From positions 2,823 through 66,822 of the forward strand of contig NZ_JAHKPW010000011.1 of the NCBI RefSeq assembly GCF_018860755.1: a DNA stretch of 64,000 bases, given 5' to 3'. The notes below the pieces were generated by a model. That model did not search any database. It had not been told where the DNA came from and saw only the letters and a program-made list of their open reading frames with translations. This DNA comes from Colwellia sp. D2M02. GTDB taxonomy: Bacteria > Pseudomonadota > Gammaproteobacteria > Enterobacterales > Alteromonadaceae. Below, piece after piece: positions 28,132 through 37,216 of this stretch; within the stretch, counting starts at the first letter, position 1; every line of letters begins with the position of its first letter. Made by a program: the position numbers and the translations under genes.

Positions 28132-29669
28132 ACAAGCAGGCAATAACTTTTGGCGCAACACGATTAACCATTGAAGATATCGTTGCAATTGCCAAGCAAG
28201 AAAATAGCGTTGAAATTACTAACGATGAATTATTCAAAGAAAAAATAGACTCTGCTGTGCGCTTTTTAGATAAGTTGCTCGAAGAAGAAGGGGTTATTTA
28301 CGGTGTTACCACTGGCTATGGCGATTCAGTTACCGTGAACATTCCTCTTGATTTAGTGAAAGAACTACCACTGCATTTGACGCGTTTTCATGGTTGTGGT
28401 TTAGGCGATTCATTTAGCCCAGAACAAGGCCGAGCCATTTTAGCAACGCGTCTTGCTTCGTTAAGCCAAGGTTATTCAGGCGTTAGCTGGCCACTATTAA
28501 ACTTGCTAGTTAGCTTTATTAACAAAAATATTGTGCCTGTTATTCCACAAGAAGGCTCAGTTGGCGCAAGTGGTGACTTAACGCCATTATCTTATGTTGC
28601 AGGCGCCTTAATTGGCGAACGTGAGGTTTATTATAACAACGAAATTAGACCGAGTAGTGAAGTACTTAATGAAGTAAATTTACAACCAATAACTTTGCGC
28701 CCGAAAGAAGGCTTAGCCATTATGAATGGCACAGCGGTGATGACAGCTTTATCATGTTTAGCTTTTAATCGCTCAGAATATCTTGCCAAATTAGCCAGTA
28801 GAATTACCGCCCTTTCCAGCTTGGCATTACAAGGGAATAGCCATCATTTTGATGAAATTTTATTCTCGGTAAAACCACACCCTGGCCAACAGCAAATTGC
28901 TACTTGGATCAGACAAGACTTAAATCATTATGAGCATCCTCGTAATTCTGATCGTTTGCAAGACCGCTATTCTATTCGCTGTGCGCCACACGTGATTGGT
29001 GTTTTACAAGACAGCTTAGGCTTTTTCAGAAGCTTAATTGAGAACGAGTTAAACTCAGCCAACGACAACCCTATTATTGATGGCCAAGGTGAGCATGTCT
29101 TACACGGCGGACATTTTTACGGTGGCCATATCGCGATGGCAATGGACAGTTTAAAAACCGCGGTTGCCAACCTAGCTGACTTAGCCGATCGCCAAATTGC
29201 TTCATTAGTTGATACCCGTTACAACAATGGTTTACCTTCTAATTTATCAGCAAGTTGTGATCAACGTCGGTTTATCAATCATGGCTTTAAAGCGGTACAA
29301 ATCGGCGCATCGGCTTATACGGCAGAAGCATTAAAACACACTATGCCTGCCAGTGTTTTTTCACGCTCAACCGAATGTCATAATCAAGACAAAGTTAGCA
29401 TGGGCACCATAGCCGCACGCGATGCTTTACGTGTATTGCAACTTACCGAGCAAGTATTAGCGAGTACTTTGTTAGCGGCAGTACAAGGCGTACGTTTAAG
29501 AATTATCAATAATGAGCTTGATCACGATAGCTTATCGCCATGCATTAAAGCAATGTATGACGATATTGATAGTTTTTTTGAAACTCTCAGTGAAGATCGT
29601 CCACTAGAGCCAGTCTTACGTTTTACAGTTGATGCTATTCAAAATCAACGCTGGTCGCTATACGAGTAA
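28128..29669 (+). CDS. Aromatic amino acid ammonia-lyase
   Basis: A 513 aa lyase that removes ammonia from a histidine, tyrosine or phenylalanine-type substrate. The MIO cofactor forms from Ala147-Ser148-Gly149 in GSVGASGDLTPLSY. Tyr58 (YGVTTGYGD) is the catalytic tyrosine, and NDNPI and HGGHFYGGHIAMAMD are conserved. The specificity positions that are His-Leu in tyrosine lyase and Ser-His in histidase appear to be Phe87-His88 by my alignment, so the substrate is open. In flexirubin and some APE clusters this enzyme makes 4-hydroxycinnamate as starter, which fits here. It starts at GTG with CGGAGA upstream. Confidence 0.88.
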   Translation: MNKQAITFGATRLTIEDIVAIAKQENSVEITNDELFKEKIDSAVRFLDKLLEEEGVIYGVTTGYGDSVTVNIPLDLVKELPLHLTRFHGCGLGDSFSPEQGRAILATRLASLSQGYSGVSWPLLNLLVSFINKNIVPVIPQEGSVGASGDLTPLSYVAGALIGEREVYYNNEIRPSSEVLNEVNLQPITLRPKEGLAIMNGTAVMTALSCLAFNRSEYLAKLASRITALSSLALQGNSHHFDEILFSVKPHPGQQQIATWIRQDLNHYEHPRNSDRLQDRYSIRCAPHVIGVLQDSLGFFRSLIENELNSANDNPIIDGQGEHVLHGGHFYGGHIAMAMDSLKTAVANLADLADRQIASLVDTRYNNGLPSNLSASCDQRRFINHGFKAVQIGASAYTAEALKHTMPASVFSRSTECHNQDKVSMGTIAARDALRVLQLTEQVLASTLLAAVQGVRLRIINNELDHDSLSPCIKAMYDDIDSFFETLSEDRPLEPVLRFTVDAIQNQRWSLYE

Positions 29670-29674
29670 TAAAA

Positions 29675-30100
29675 ATGAACAGTAACAACGCCTTATTATC
29701 GGCAAGTGAGTTTTATGAAGTTCCCTTTCATGACTGTGACCCTATGCAAGTAGTGTGGCACGGTAATTATGCACGCTATCTAGAATTAGCGCGTTGTAAA
29801 TTATTACGCCTATTTAACTACGATTACAATGATATGTACGACTCAGGTTATATGTGGCCAATTATTGATATGCGTATTAAATATGTTGGAGCAACGGTCT
29901 TTACTCAACAAATAAAAATTGAAGCCTTTTTAAAAGAGTACGAGCAGCGCTTAAAAATAGATTACATTATTTCTGATGCACAAACGGGTAAAAAGCTTAC
30001 CAAAGCAACCACCACACAAGTCGCGGTATGCATGCAAAGTAAAGAAATGCAATTTGAGAGCCCTGCGGTACTGCTAACTAAAATAGCCAAGGTACTATAA
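29675..30100 (+). CDS. apeK: APE acyl-thioesterase (4HBT family)
   Basis: A 141 aa hot-dog thioesterase with the FHDCDPMQVVWHGNYARYLE stretch, in which the Asp of DPM is catalytic in 4-hydroxybenzoyl-CoA thioesterase. It fits the ApeK position and may release or edit chains on the synthase. Its stop overlaps the next start (TAATG). Confidence 0.86.
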   Translation: MNSNNALLSASEFYEVPFHDCDPMQVVWHGNYARYLELARCKLLRLFNYDYNDMYDSGYMWPIIDMRIKYVGATVFTQQIKIEAFLKEYEQRLKIDYIISDAQTGKKLTKATTTQVAVCMQSKEMQFESPAVLLTKIAKVL

Positions 30101-30744
30101 TGCCAATAACACTCCCTTTAATATCGCTGTTATTGTCGCTATTAATGACGATATTTATCAATACCGCACTGGCGCAAGATAGCAAACAAGATATCGCAGC
30201 CAAAAAAAATATTAAAACCGAACTAAGCACGCAGCAAGCTACTAACATTTTATTATTAACTAAAAATATGCAGCGCCAAGGTCAATTTACGCAGCATAAG
30301 TATTTTAAAGTGTTGAAAAAACCTTTTGTTTCTAAAGGCACGTTTAGCATTAATCAGCAGGATTTTATATGGCAAACGCTTAAACCCGCCAAAAGTGCCA
30401 TTATTTTTGAGCAAGGTATGCTCTATATTGAAGAAGCAGGAGTAAAAAAACCAATGCCACACGCGTTAGGGTTTTCCAGCATTATTCGCCTACTCATTGC
30501 TGGTGACTTTCACGAACTTACCGATGAGTTTTCATTTTTCACCGCGAATGTTGCCCAGTGTATAACGCTTTTGCCAAAAGATAGCGACGTAAGCAAAGTG
30601 ATCAATTCACTCACCTTATGCGGTGCAGGTCAGGTTGACAAAATCACCTTGCTTGATGCTCAACACAACAAAACCGACATTATGCTAAGCTACACCCGAC
30701 AAAGTTCAAAAAATAGCGCTGAAGATGTCGCACATAGCAAATAA
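30100..30744 (+). CDS. LolA-like outer membrane lipoprotein carrier homologue
   Basis: A 214 aa exported protein (signal peptide ending near ALA-QD). It has the LolA-type pattern GQFTQHKYFKVLKKPFVSKGTFSINQQDFIWQTLKPAKSAIIF. In APE clusters this periplasmic protein works with an MMPL exporter and an outer membrane lipoprotein to move the polyene lipid to the outer membrane. It is directly followed by the exporter gene. Confidence 0.85.
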   Translation: MPITLPLISLLLSLLMTIFINTALAQDSKQDIAAKKNIKTELSTQQATNILLLTKNMQRQGQFTQHKYFKVLKKPFVSKGTFSINQQDFIWQTLKPAKSAIIFEQGMLYIEEAGVKKPMPHALGFSSIIRLLIAGDFHELTDEFSFFTANVAQCITLLPKDSDVSKVINSLTLCGAGQVDKITLLDAQHNKTDIMLSYTRQSSKNSAEDVAHSK

Positions 30745-30773
30745 TATCTCCGCAGTTGCCAAAGGAATACACT

Positions 30774-33056
30774 ATGACAAGGACTAAGCATCACAACAAT
30801 AGCAGTCGAAGAGTCGCGCTATTAGGTGCATTACAGCTATCCTTTAGTCTCATTGTTGTTGTGGCAATGTTAATCACTAACAAAGTCCACTTTCAAGCTG
30901 ATATGTTAGCTTTGTTACCAACAGAAGACTCTGCAAGTGGCGTTCAGTGGCAGCAAAGCGAAGCGGCTTTTTTTAACCAACACCAAAGTAAAGTTGTACT
31001 GTCTTTTACCGGCGAACAACACTTAAAAGCGCACGATCAAGCCCACCAAGATTTTACAAAAAAAGGCTGGTTAAGTAGTGAAAAAGTCAACCCTGACATT
31101 AACGAAATTGCACGTTTTTATAGTCAATATCAAGGCAGCTTACTTTCTGTTGCCAATAAACAAAGTTTAGAGCGGGGTGACAATTTTGACGAGCAAATAT
31201 TAAGTAAACTGAGTGAGTCGGCTAACCCTTTTGTTCAAGCCTCATTTGAGCTTGATCCTAGCTTAATGATTGGTAACTTTATTGAACAAGCACTGGTGAA
31301 TACTAACGGAATCTCGCAACAAGATGGCCGTTTAGTAAAACAAACACCGCAAGGTGAAGTAGCAATACTTATTGTTGATTTACCTAAACAAGCTAAAGAT
31401 ATTGTTAATGCTCAGCTATTCGCGACCGAATTATTAAATACACTAAATACTATACAAAGTACTTATCAAAACAGCGTAATAAAATATTCAGGTATTGTTT
31501 TCCATACGAGTGAAAATGCGCAACAAGCGGCTTTTGAAATGTCACTTTTTGGCAGTTTAAGTTTAATAGCGATGATAATTTTAGTGTGGTACTTCTTCCA
31601 AGGTATACAAGCATTATCTGCGGTGTTATTAACCTTAACCAATGCGATAACCTATGGATTACTAGCATTATTTATTGTTTTTAAAGAGGTGCACCTGATC
31701 AGTTTTGTTTTTGGTATCACCTTAATTGGTATTGCCATTGACTACTGCTTTCACTATTTAACCGACAAAATAGAGCAAGGCGATACGAACCTACACAATA
31801 ACGCAGTGCGCAATGCCATATTGTTAGGTTTTGCTTCTACAGCGATTGGTTATGCTATGTTTTTATTCACACCGATTGGCTTTTTTGCGCAAATTGCCAC
31901 TTTTATAATTTTCGGCTTAACAGGCGCAATTGTCGCTGTATTTACCTTAGTACCGCAGCTCGCGAATAAAGCCATCAACGATAGCCGCCTTAAAACTACA
32001 GGGCAAAAACTTGCCAGTATCATGGCATCAAACCGCAAGAATATGCTAATGGTTGTGTTACTAAGTCTTGGCTTATTGCTGGCAAAGCAAGTTTTTACAC
32101 CGTTAACATTCGACGATAATATTGCTCTGCTAAGTGCCAGCAGTGACAAGCTATTAGCTAACGAGCAAAGCCATCAACAGTTACTCTTTGGTACGAATCA
32201 CCATAGATTACTCATTCGTGCTAATAACAACCAAGCGGCGCTTGAATTAGAAGAGCTGCTTAACCAAGCAATAATGTCTACCGAAAGCAAAGCGCAAGTG
32301 AGCGCTATCAGTAATTGGGTGCCTTCAGCAAAAAGTCAGCAAGAAAACTATCAGTTGCTTAGTAATGCAGAAAATAACCAAACCTTTACGCAAATTAATA
32401 CCTTATTAACGCAAAAAATCACCTTCCCTCAATTCACTTTGTTAACTGTTGAAGACGCATTAAAATCGCCAATAAAGTCATTAGTGTCTCCGTTTTATTA
32501 TCGCGATAGTCAGGCGGTAACCACACTCATGCAAGTGAGTAATATTGATAAGGCGAAACTAGCAAAGCTGATTTCGCCTTACGCCAATAAAGTAATGCTT
32601 GTTGATAAAGCAGCACAATTATCTGATTTAATGACTTTAGCTCGTGAAAACTTATTATTGTGGCTAGTTATTGCCATCGCTATTTTTACTGTCGTCTTGT
32701 GGAAAAAATTTACGACGCGCGCAGCGATTAATGCCGGTGCAGCGCTACTCGCTACTATTATTATTTCGTTGCTATTAAGCAATGTTATACAAGGGCCGTT
32801 AAATATATTTAACGCGTTAGCTTTGGTATTAATTTTAGCCTTAGCAATTGATTATCTTATTTTTTATCAAAGTCGTGCTTTACATCCTATGAATGTGATC
32901 GCGATAACATTATCAGCACTGTCATCAGCCTTTGTTTTTGGTTTGTTGGTAGTGAGTAAAACACCGGCCATTTTTAGTTTTGGTTTAACGGTAGTTATTG
33001 GGTTAATTTGCATCTACTTTATTGCACCATTAACCATTAGAGGAAAATATGAATAA
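30774..33056 (+). CDS. MMPL/RND-type lipid exporter
   Basis: A 760 aa inner membrane transporter with two halves, each with a large periplasmic loop and a block of membrane helices (about 260-400 and 620-755). FGITLIGIAIDYCFHYLTDK carries the proton-relay Asp-Tyr typical of MMPL proteins, with its counterpart LALAIDYLIFYQSR in the second half. It presumably carries the finished polyene lipid out of the inner membrane. The frame is open back to a TTG at 30756, but ATG 30774 with AAAGGA upstream is the better start. Confidence 0.9.
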   Translation: MTRTKHHNNSSRRVALLGALQLSFSLIVVVAMLITNKVHFQADMLALLPTEDSASGVQWQQSEAAFFNQHQSKVVLSFTGEQHLKAHDQAHQDFTKKGWLSSEKVNPDINEIARFYSQYQGSLLSVANKQSLERGDNFDEQILSKLSESANPFVQASFELDPSLMIGNFIEQALVNTNGISQQDGRLVKQTPQGEVAILIVDLPKQAKDIVNAQLFATELLNTLNTIQSTYQNSVIKYSGIVFHTSENAQQAAFEMSLFGSLSLIAMIILVWYFFQGIQALSAVLLTLTNAITYGLLALFIVFKEVHLISFVFGITLIGIAIDYCFHYLTDKIEQGDTNLHNNAVRNAILLGFASTAIGYAMFLFTPIGFFAQIATFIIFGLTGAIVAVFTLVPQLANKAINDSRLKTTGQKLASIMASNRKNMLMVVLLSLGLLLAKQVFTPLTFDDNIALLSASSDKLLANEQSHQQLLFGTNHHRLLIRANNNQAALELEELLNQAIMSTESKAQVSAISNWVPSAKSQQENYQLLSNAENNQTFTQINTLLTQKITFPQFTLLTVEDALKSPIKSLVSPFYYRDSQAVTTLMQVSNIDKAKLAKLISPYANKVMLVDKAAQLSDLMTLARENLLLWLVIAIAIFTVVLWKKFTTRAAINAGAALLATIIISLLLSNVIQGPLNIFNALALVLILALAIDYLIFYQSRALHPMNVIAITLSALSSAFVFGLLVVSKTPAIFSFGLTVVIGLICIYFIAPLTIRGKYE

Positions 33057-34284
33057 AGAATTTTTTGATGTGGTTGTTATTGGTGCTGGGCCTTCAGGTG
33101 CCGTAGCATCAACATTATTAGCACAACGTGGCTATAAAGTATTGGTGATTGAAAAACAGTATTTTCCGCGTTTCTCAATTGGTGAAAGCTTACTGCCACA
33201 ATGCATGACCTTTATAGCGCAAGCTGGCTTAGTCGACTCACTTCACCAACACGCTGATAGCTTAGCTTTTCAATATAAAGATGGCGCAGCGTTTCATAAA
33301 AATGGGCAAGATACTTTTTTTGATTTCACCGAAAAGTTTAGCGACGGACCCGGTACAACCTACCAAGTAAAGCGTGCCGCCTTTGACGAACTACTTGCTG
33401 ATGGTGCCAGTAAAGCGGGTGTTGAAGTTCGCTTTGGTCACCAAGTAGTAGAAGTTAATGTTGAGCCTGAGCAACCTGAATTAACCATTACTGATGAAGC
33501 GGGCAATAATTACCACGTTAAGGCTAAATTTTTACTCGATGCTAGTGGCTTTGCTCGTGTGCTGCCAAAATTTTTATCATTGGAAAAACCGTCGGTTTTC
33601 CCCGTGAGGCATTCTTATTTCACTCATGTTGAAGATAAGATCAGCGCTGCTGACTTTGACCGCAATAAAATACTTATTACCGTACACCCTAAACATGCTG
33701 ATATATGGTATTGGTTAATTCCTTTTTCAGATGGTACCGCCAGTATTGGTGTTGTTGGTCGACCTGAGCAATTTGATGCACAGGCGACTCCTGAGGTGAT
33801 ATTAAAAGATTTTATCTACCAAGCTCCTAATCTAGCACGATTACTCGGTGAGGCTAACTGGGCTAACCCTGTAAATACCTTGCAAGGTTACTCGGCTGAT
33901 GTAACGGGCTTAACGGGTAAAAACTATGCTTTACTCGGCAATGCGGGTGAGTTTTTAGATCCCGTATTTTCCTCAGGTATTACCATCGCCTTATGTTCAT
34001 CGGCACTTATTGCGCCACAGGTAGATAAATATTTACAAGGTGAGCATGTTGATTTTTTTGAGCATTTTGAAAAGCCACTACGTGCTGGCGTTGATTGCTT
34101 TAAAACCTTTGTGAGTGCTTGGTATGAGGGCGGTTTTCAAGATGTTATTTTTTATCAAAAACAAGAAAAAAACGTCAAAAGCATGATCAGTTCAATTTTA
34201 GCTGGATATGCATGGGACACCGCTAATCCTTATGTTGCGCAAAGCGAACGTCGCTTTAAGGTACTTGTCGATTTATGCCAGTAA
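33049..34284 (+). CDS. FAD-dependent oxidoreductase with halogenase motifs
   Basis: A 411 aa flavoprotein. GAGPSGAVASTLL (residues 12-24) is the FAD-binding GXGXXG. FPRFSIGESLLP (39-50) is the second flavin motif shared with flavin-dependent halogenases. WYWLIP (220-225) fits the WXWXIP halogenase signature, and Lys77 in QYKDG is at a place compatible with the halogenase lysine. LGNAGEFLDPVFSSGI is the C-terminal flavin motif. It could halogenate or hydroxylate the aryl end of the polyene, as proposed for brominated xanthomonadins and chlorinated flexirubins. Geranylgeranyl-reductase-like oxidoreductases share much of this pattern, so activity is not certain. It overlaps the next gene by 10 bases. 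Confidence 0.85.
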   Translation: MNKEFFDVVVIGAGPSGAVASTLLAQRGYKVLVIEKQYFPRFSIGESLLPQCMTFIAQAGLVDSLHQHADSLAFQYKDGAAFHKNGQDTFFDFTEKFSDGPGTTYQVKRAAFDELLADGASKAGVEVRFGHQVVEVNVEPEQPELTITDEAGNNYHVKAKFLLDASGFARVLPKFLSLEKPSVFPVRHSYFTHVEDKISAADFDRNKILITVHPKHADIWYWLIPFSDGTASIGVVGRPEQFDAQATPEVILKDFIYQAPNLARLLGEANWANPVNTLQGYSADVTGLTGKNYALLGNAGEFLDPVFSSGITIALCSSALIAPQVDKYLQGEHVDFFEHFEKPLRAGVDCFKTFVSAWYEGGFQDVIFYQKQEKNVKSMISSILAGYAWDTANPYVAQSERRFKVLVDLCQ

Positions 34285-34853
34285 AAATATTTAGCTTAAT
34301 ACTGCTATTGCTGCTTAGTGGTTGTGCCCGTAATCAACAGACAACTAATGCTGAGCAACAAATTGCGCCACAAATAACAATTGCTGAGCAGGTAACACTG
34401 TTGCTATCAAAAGCGCCAGCACAATTAGTGGGGCAGGATTTTCAGCATTTACTCGCTATTAATCATCAAAACAAACGTTACAGTGTATTAATGCAAGTAC
34501 AAATTAGCGAGCCAAAAGTTGATGTAGTCGCAGTAAGTTTACAAGGAATACCGTTATTTGAAATGGCTTCTTTGGCTGATGGCACCATAACATCAAAAAG
34601 TTATGTTAACTTAACAGCGATAGAGCCTGCTTTTATTATGGCTGACTTTCAATTAGTGTATTGGCCAATAACCACGCTCAATACTATGTTAAATGGCGCA
34701 ATAATCACCGAAGAAAAGCATGGCGATGCGCTATTACGTAAAGTAATCGCCAACGATAAAAGCGTTATTAAAATTACCATCACAAACACACAAGTAAGCT
34801 TTGATCACCTTACTAGAAATTATCAATTATTAATTAGCCCAATTGAGTCGTAA
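34275..34853 (+). CDS. DUF3261-like outer membrane lipoprotein
   Basis: A 192 aa lipoprotein with lipobox LSGC (Cys18). The family (DUF3261) is a constant member of APE clusters and resembles LolB-type receptors. With the LolA-like protein and the MMPL exporter it probably completes a dedicated path that sets the polyene lipid into the outer membrane. The fold after residue 40 (QDFQHLLAINHQNKRYSVLMQVQI) is LolB-like beta strand rich. Confidence 0.8.
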   Translation: MPVKIFSLILLLLLSGCARNQQTTNAEQQIAPQITIAEQVTLLLSKAPAQLVGQDFQHLLAINHQNKRYSVLMQVQISEPKVDVVAVSLQGIPLFEMASLADGTITSKSYVNLTAIEPAFIMADFQLVYWPITTLNTMLNGAIITEEKHGDALLRKVIANDKSVIKITITNTQVSFDHLTRNYQLLISPIES

Positions 34854-34855
34854 CT

Positions 34856-36046
34856 ATGGCAACTTTTCTACATGACTTAGGTATAAACTGTGCGTTAGGT
34901 AACAATAAAGCACAGGTGCTTACAGCAATACAACGCCAAGATCACTCAACTGAATTCCTCAGCCAAAGAGACGACTTACACTTAGATGGTACTCCTGTTT
35001 TTGTCGGTGAAGTTAATGCAGAGTTGCCATGTTTGTCAGCTTACCCAAGCCACTTTAACAGTCGAAATAATCAATTGGCATTGCAGGCTTTTCAGCAAAT
35101 AGCGCACACTTTCACACAGCTCACCGGTAATATAGATAAGCAACGTATTGCTGTAGTTATTGGTACTAGCACGTCAGGTATTTTATCAGGTGAACGTGCC
35201 CGATCGCAGTTATTAGCAAACGGTAACATACCTAAAGACTACCATTATGCGACGCAAGAAATGGCAGCACCCGCACAATTTATTGCCCATGTTTGTGGCG
35301 CACAAGGCCCTGTTTATAGTATTTCTACCGCATGTAGCTCCAGTGCAAAATCACTAGCAACCGCTAAAATGCTACTCGAAAGCAATATTGCTGATGTGGT
35401 ACTTTGCGGCGGCGTTGACGCGTTAAGCCAACTCACCATTAATGGCTTTAGTGCACTTGAGTCAGTATCAGCAGGGCTTTGTAATCCTTTTGGTGCTGAG
35501 CGAGATGGCATTAATATTGGCGAAGCCGCAGCGCTCTTTTTAATGAGCCGCAATAACGATAGCATCAACTTATGCTCTGCTGGCGAAAGCTCTGACGCTT
35601 ACCATATTTCAGCGCCTCACCCTGAGGGTGACGGTGCTTACCAGTCAATGGCATTGGCACTTAAAGGTGCCAATTTATCAGCCAGCGACATCGACTATAT
35701 TAATTTACATGGCACTGGCACACCAAAAAATGATGACATGGAGGCCAAGGCAGTACATCGTTTGTTTGGTAGTAGCGTGTTAGCTAGTTCAACAAAACGT
35801 TATACTGGCCACACATTAGGCGCAGCGGGCGCACTTGAGGCGGGTTTGTGTTGGTTACTTTTACAAAATCAAAGTGAAAACCATACACTACCAAGCAACG
35901 TGAATAATGGTAAAATCGATCCCTCTTTAGCAGCAATCAATTTAGTCGACGACAATACCACCAAAAAAGTCCGTTATTGTTTGTCTAATTCATATGCCTT
36001 TGGCGGTAATAACATCAGCTTAATATTAGGAAAAAACAGTGCATAG
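34856..36046 (+). CDS. apeO: APE beta-ketoacyl synthase, first
   Basis: A 396 aa elongating ketosynthase with full catalytic set: Cys160 in STACSSS, His285 in HGTGTP and His319 in YTGHTLGAAGA. It fits ApeO, which with ApeC, or alone, extends the polyene by malonyl units. A start two bases after the lipoprotein gene and a stop overlapping the dehydratase show tight coupling. Confidence 0.9.
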   Translation: MATFLHDLGINCALGNNKAQVLTAIQRQDHSTEFLSQRDDLHLDGTPVFVGEVNAELPCLSAYPSHFNSRNNQLALQAFQQIAHTFTQLTGNIDKQRIAVVIGTSTSGILSGERARSQLLANGNIPKDYHYATQEMAAPAQFIAHVCGAQGPVYSISTACSSSAKSLATAKMLLESNIADVVLCGGVDALSQLTINGFSALESVSAGLCNPFGAERDGINIGEAAALFLMSRNNDSINLCSAGESSDAYHISAPHPEGDGAYQSMALALKGANLSASDIDYINLHGTGTPKNDDMEAKAVHRLFGSSVLASSTKRYTGHTLGAAGALEAGLCWLLLQNQSENHTLPSNVNNGKIDPSLAAINLVDDNTTKKVRYCLSNSYAFGGNNISLILGKNSA

Positions 36047-36494
36047 CTACGATATTGAACAATTAATTGTTCATCGAGATCCCATGATTTTAATCTCAGG
36101 CTTAGCGGATTATGATCAAACCACGGCACATTGTTGGGTAGACATTAGTGAGACTTCCCCCTTTTACCAAAAAGATATTGCTGGAGTACCAAGCTATATT
36201 GGTATTGAATATATGGCACAAGCTATTGCCGCTTATGCTGGCGCAAAAGCATTAGATAACAATAGCACTATTCAGGTTGGTTTTTTGTTGGGTAGTCGAA
36301 AATTCTTAACACACCAAGCCAGTTTTTCGTGTGATAGCAAACTCGATATTTTCATTGAAGAGCTTTACATTGAGCCTTCAGGCTTAAGTGTGTTCAACTG
36401 CACGATTAAACACGGCGACAATCTACTTGCTGAAGCCAAAGTAAACACCTTTCAACCTGAAGACGCGAGTCAATTTATCAAGGAAAACTCATGA
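36039..36494 (+). CDS. apeP: APE dehydratase ApeP
   Basis: A 151 aa hot-dog dehydratase: VHRDPMILISGLADY, PSYIGIEYMAQAIAAYAG and VGFLLGSRKF correspond to the FabZ-like 3-hydroxyacyl-ACP dehydratase core. It works with ApeI to make each double bond of the polyene. It starts at a GTG or TTG-like codon (GTG at 36039) inside the ketosynthase gene, with an 8-base overlap, and overlaps apeQ by 4 bases. Confidence 0.88.
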   Translation: MHSYDIEQLIVHRDPMILISGLADYDQTTAHCWVDISETSPFYQKDIAGVPSYIGIEYMAQAIAAYAGAKALDNNSTIQVGFLLGSRKFLTHQASFSCDSKLDIFIEELYIEPSGLSVFNCTIKHGDNLLAEAKVNTFQPEDASQFIKENS

Positions 36495-37216
36495 GTAAAC
36501 GTGTATTAGTAACGGGCTCTAGCCGTGGTATTGGTAAAGCCATTGCAATCAAATTAGCACAACAAGGATTTGATATTACAGTACATTGTCGTACAGGTAT
36601 TGAACAAGCACAACAAACACAACAAGCTATTGAAGCACTTGGACAACAAGCTAATATTATTCAGTTTGATGTTTGTGATAGAGCCCTTGCTAAACAAATA
36701 ATTGAAGCCGATATCGCAGAACATGGCGCATATTATGGCGTGGTATGTAATGCTGGATTAACCCGAGATATGGCTTTCCCTGCAATGTCTGGCGATGATT
36801 GGGATGTGGTATTAAAAACCGGTTTAGAAGGTTTTTACAATGTTATTCATCCAATAGTAATGCCCATGATTCAAACACGAAAAGGTGGACGTATTATCGC
36901 AATGACCTCTGTCTCAGGTATTACCGGTAACCGTGGGCAAGTAAATTACAGCGCCGCTAAAGCAGGGATTATTGGTGCAGCAAAAGCATTATCATTAGAG
37001 CTAGCTAAACGAAAAATTACTGTGAATAGTGTCGCACCAGGTTTAATTGCTACAGAAATGACAGACGATTTAGCCACCGACGACATTCTTAAAATGGTAC
37101 CTATGCGCCGCATGGGACAACCTGAAGAAGTTGCCGCCACTGTCGCTTTTTTAATGTCAGACGACGCTGCATATATTACCCGCCAAACCATTTCAATTAA
37201 CGGTGGATTAGCGTAA
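36491..37216 (+). CDS. apeQ: APE 3-ketoacyl-ACP reductase
   Basis: A 241 aa short-chain dehydrogenase of the FabG type. TGSSRGIG (8-15) binds NADPH, and CNAGLTRD, catalytic Ser140, Tyr153 and Lys157 (YSAAK) are in place. It reduces the beta-keto group after each extension. Its stop overlaps the start of apeR (TAATG). Confidence 0.93.
   Translation: MSKRVLVTGSSRGIGKAIAIKLAQQGFDITVHCRTGIEQAQQTQQAIEALGQQANIIQFDVCDRALAKQIIEADIAEHGAYYGVVCNAGLTRDMAFPAMSGDDWDVVLKTGLEGFYNVIHPIVMPMIQTRKGGRIIAMTSVSGITGNRGQVNYSAAKAGIIGAAKALSLELAKRKITVNSVAPGLIATEMTDDLATDDILKMVPMRRMGQPEEVAATVAFLMSDDAAYITRQTISINGGLA

Noticed and set aside
21316-29669. HutD plus an ammonia-lyase as a histidine utilisation locus
   Set aside because: hutU, hutI and hutC are absent, the lyase lies inside the pigment operon with overlaps on both sides, and HutD has its own spacing; the lyase more likely supplies the aryl starter.
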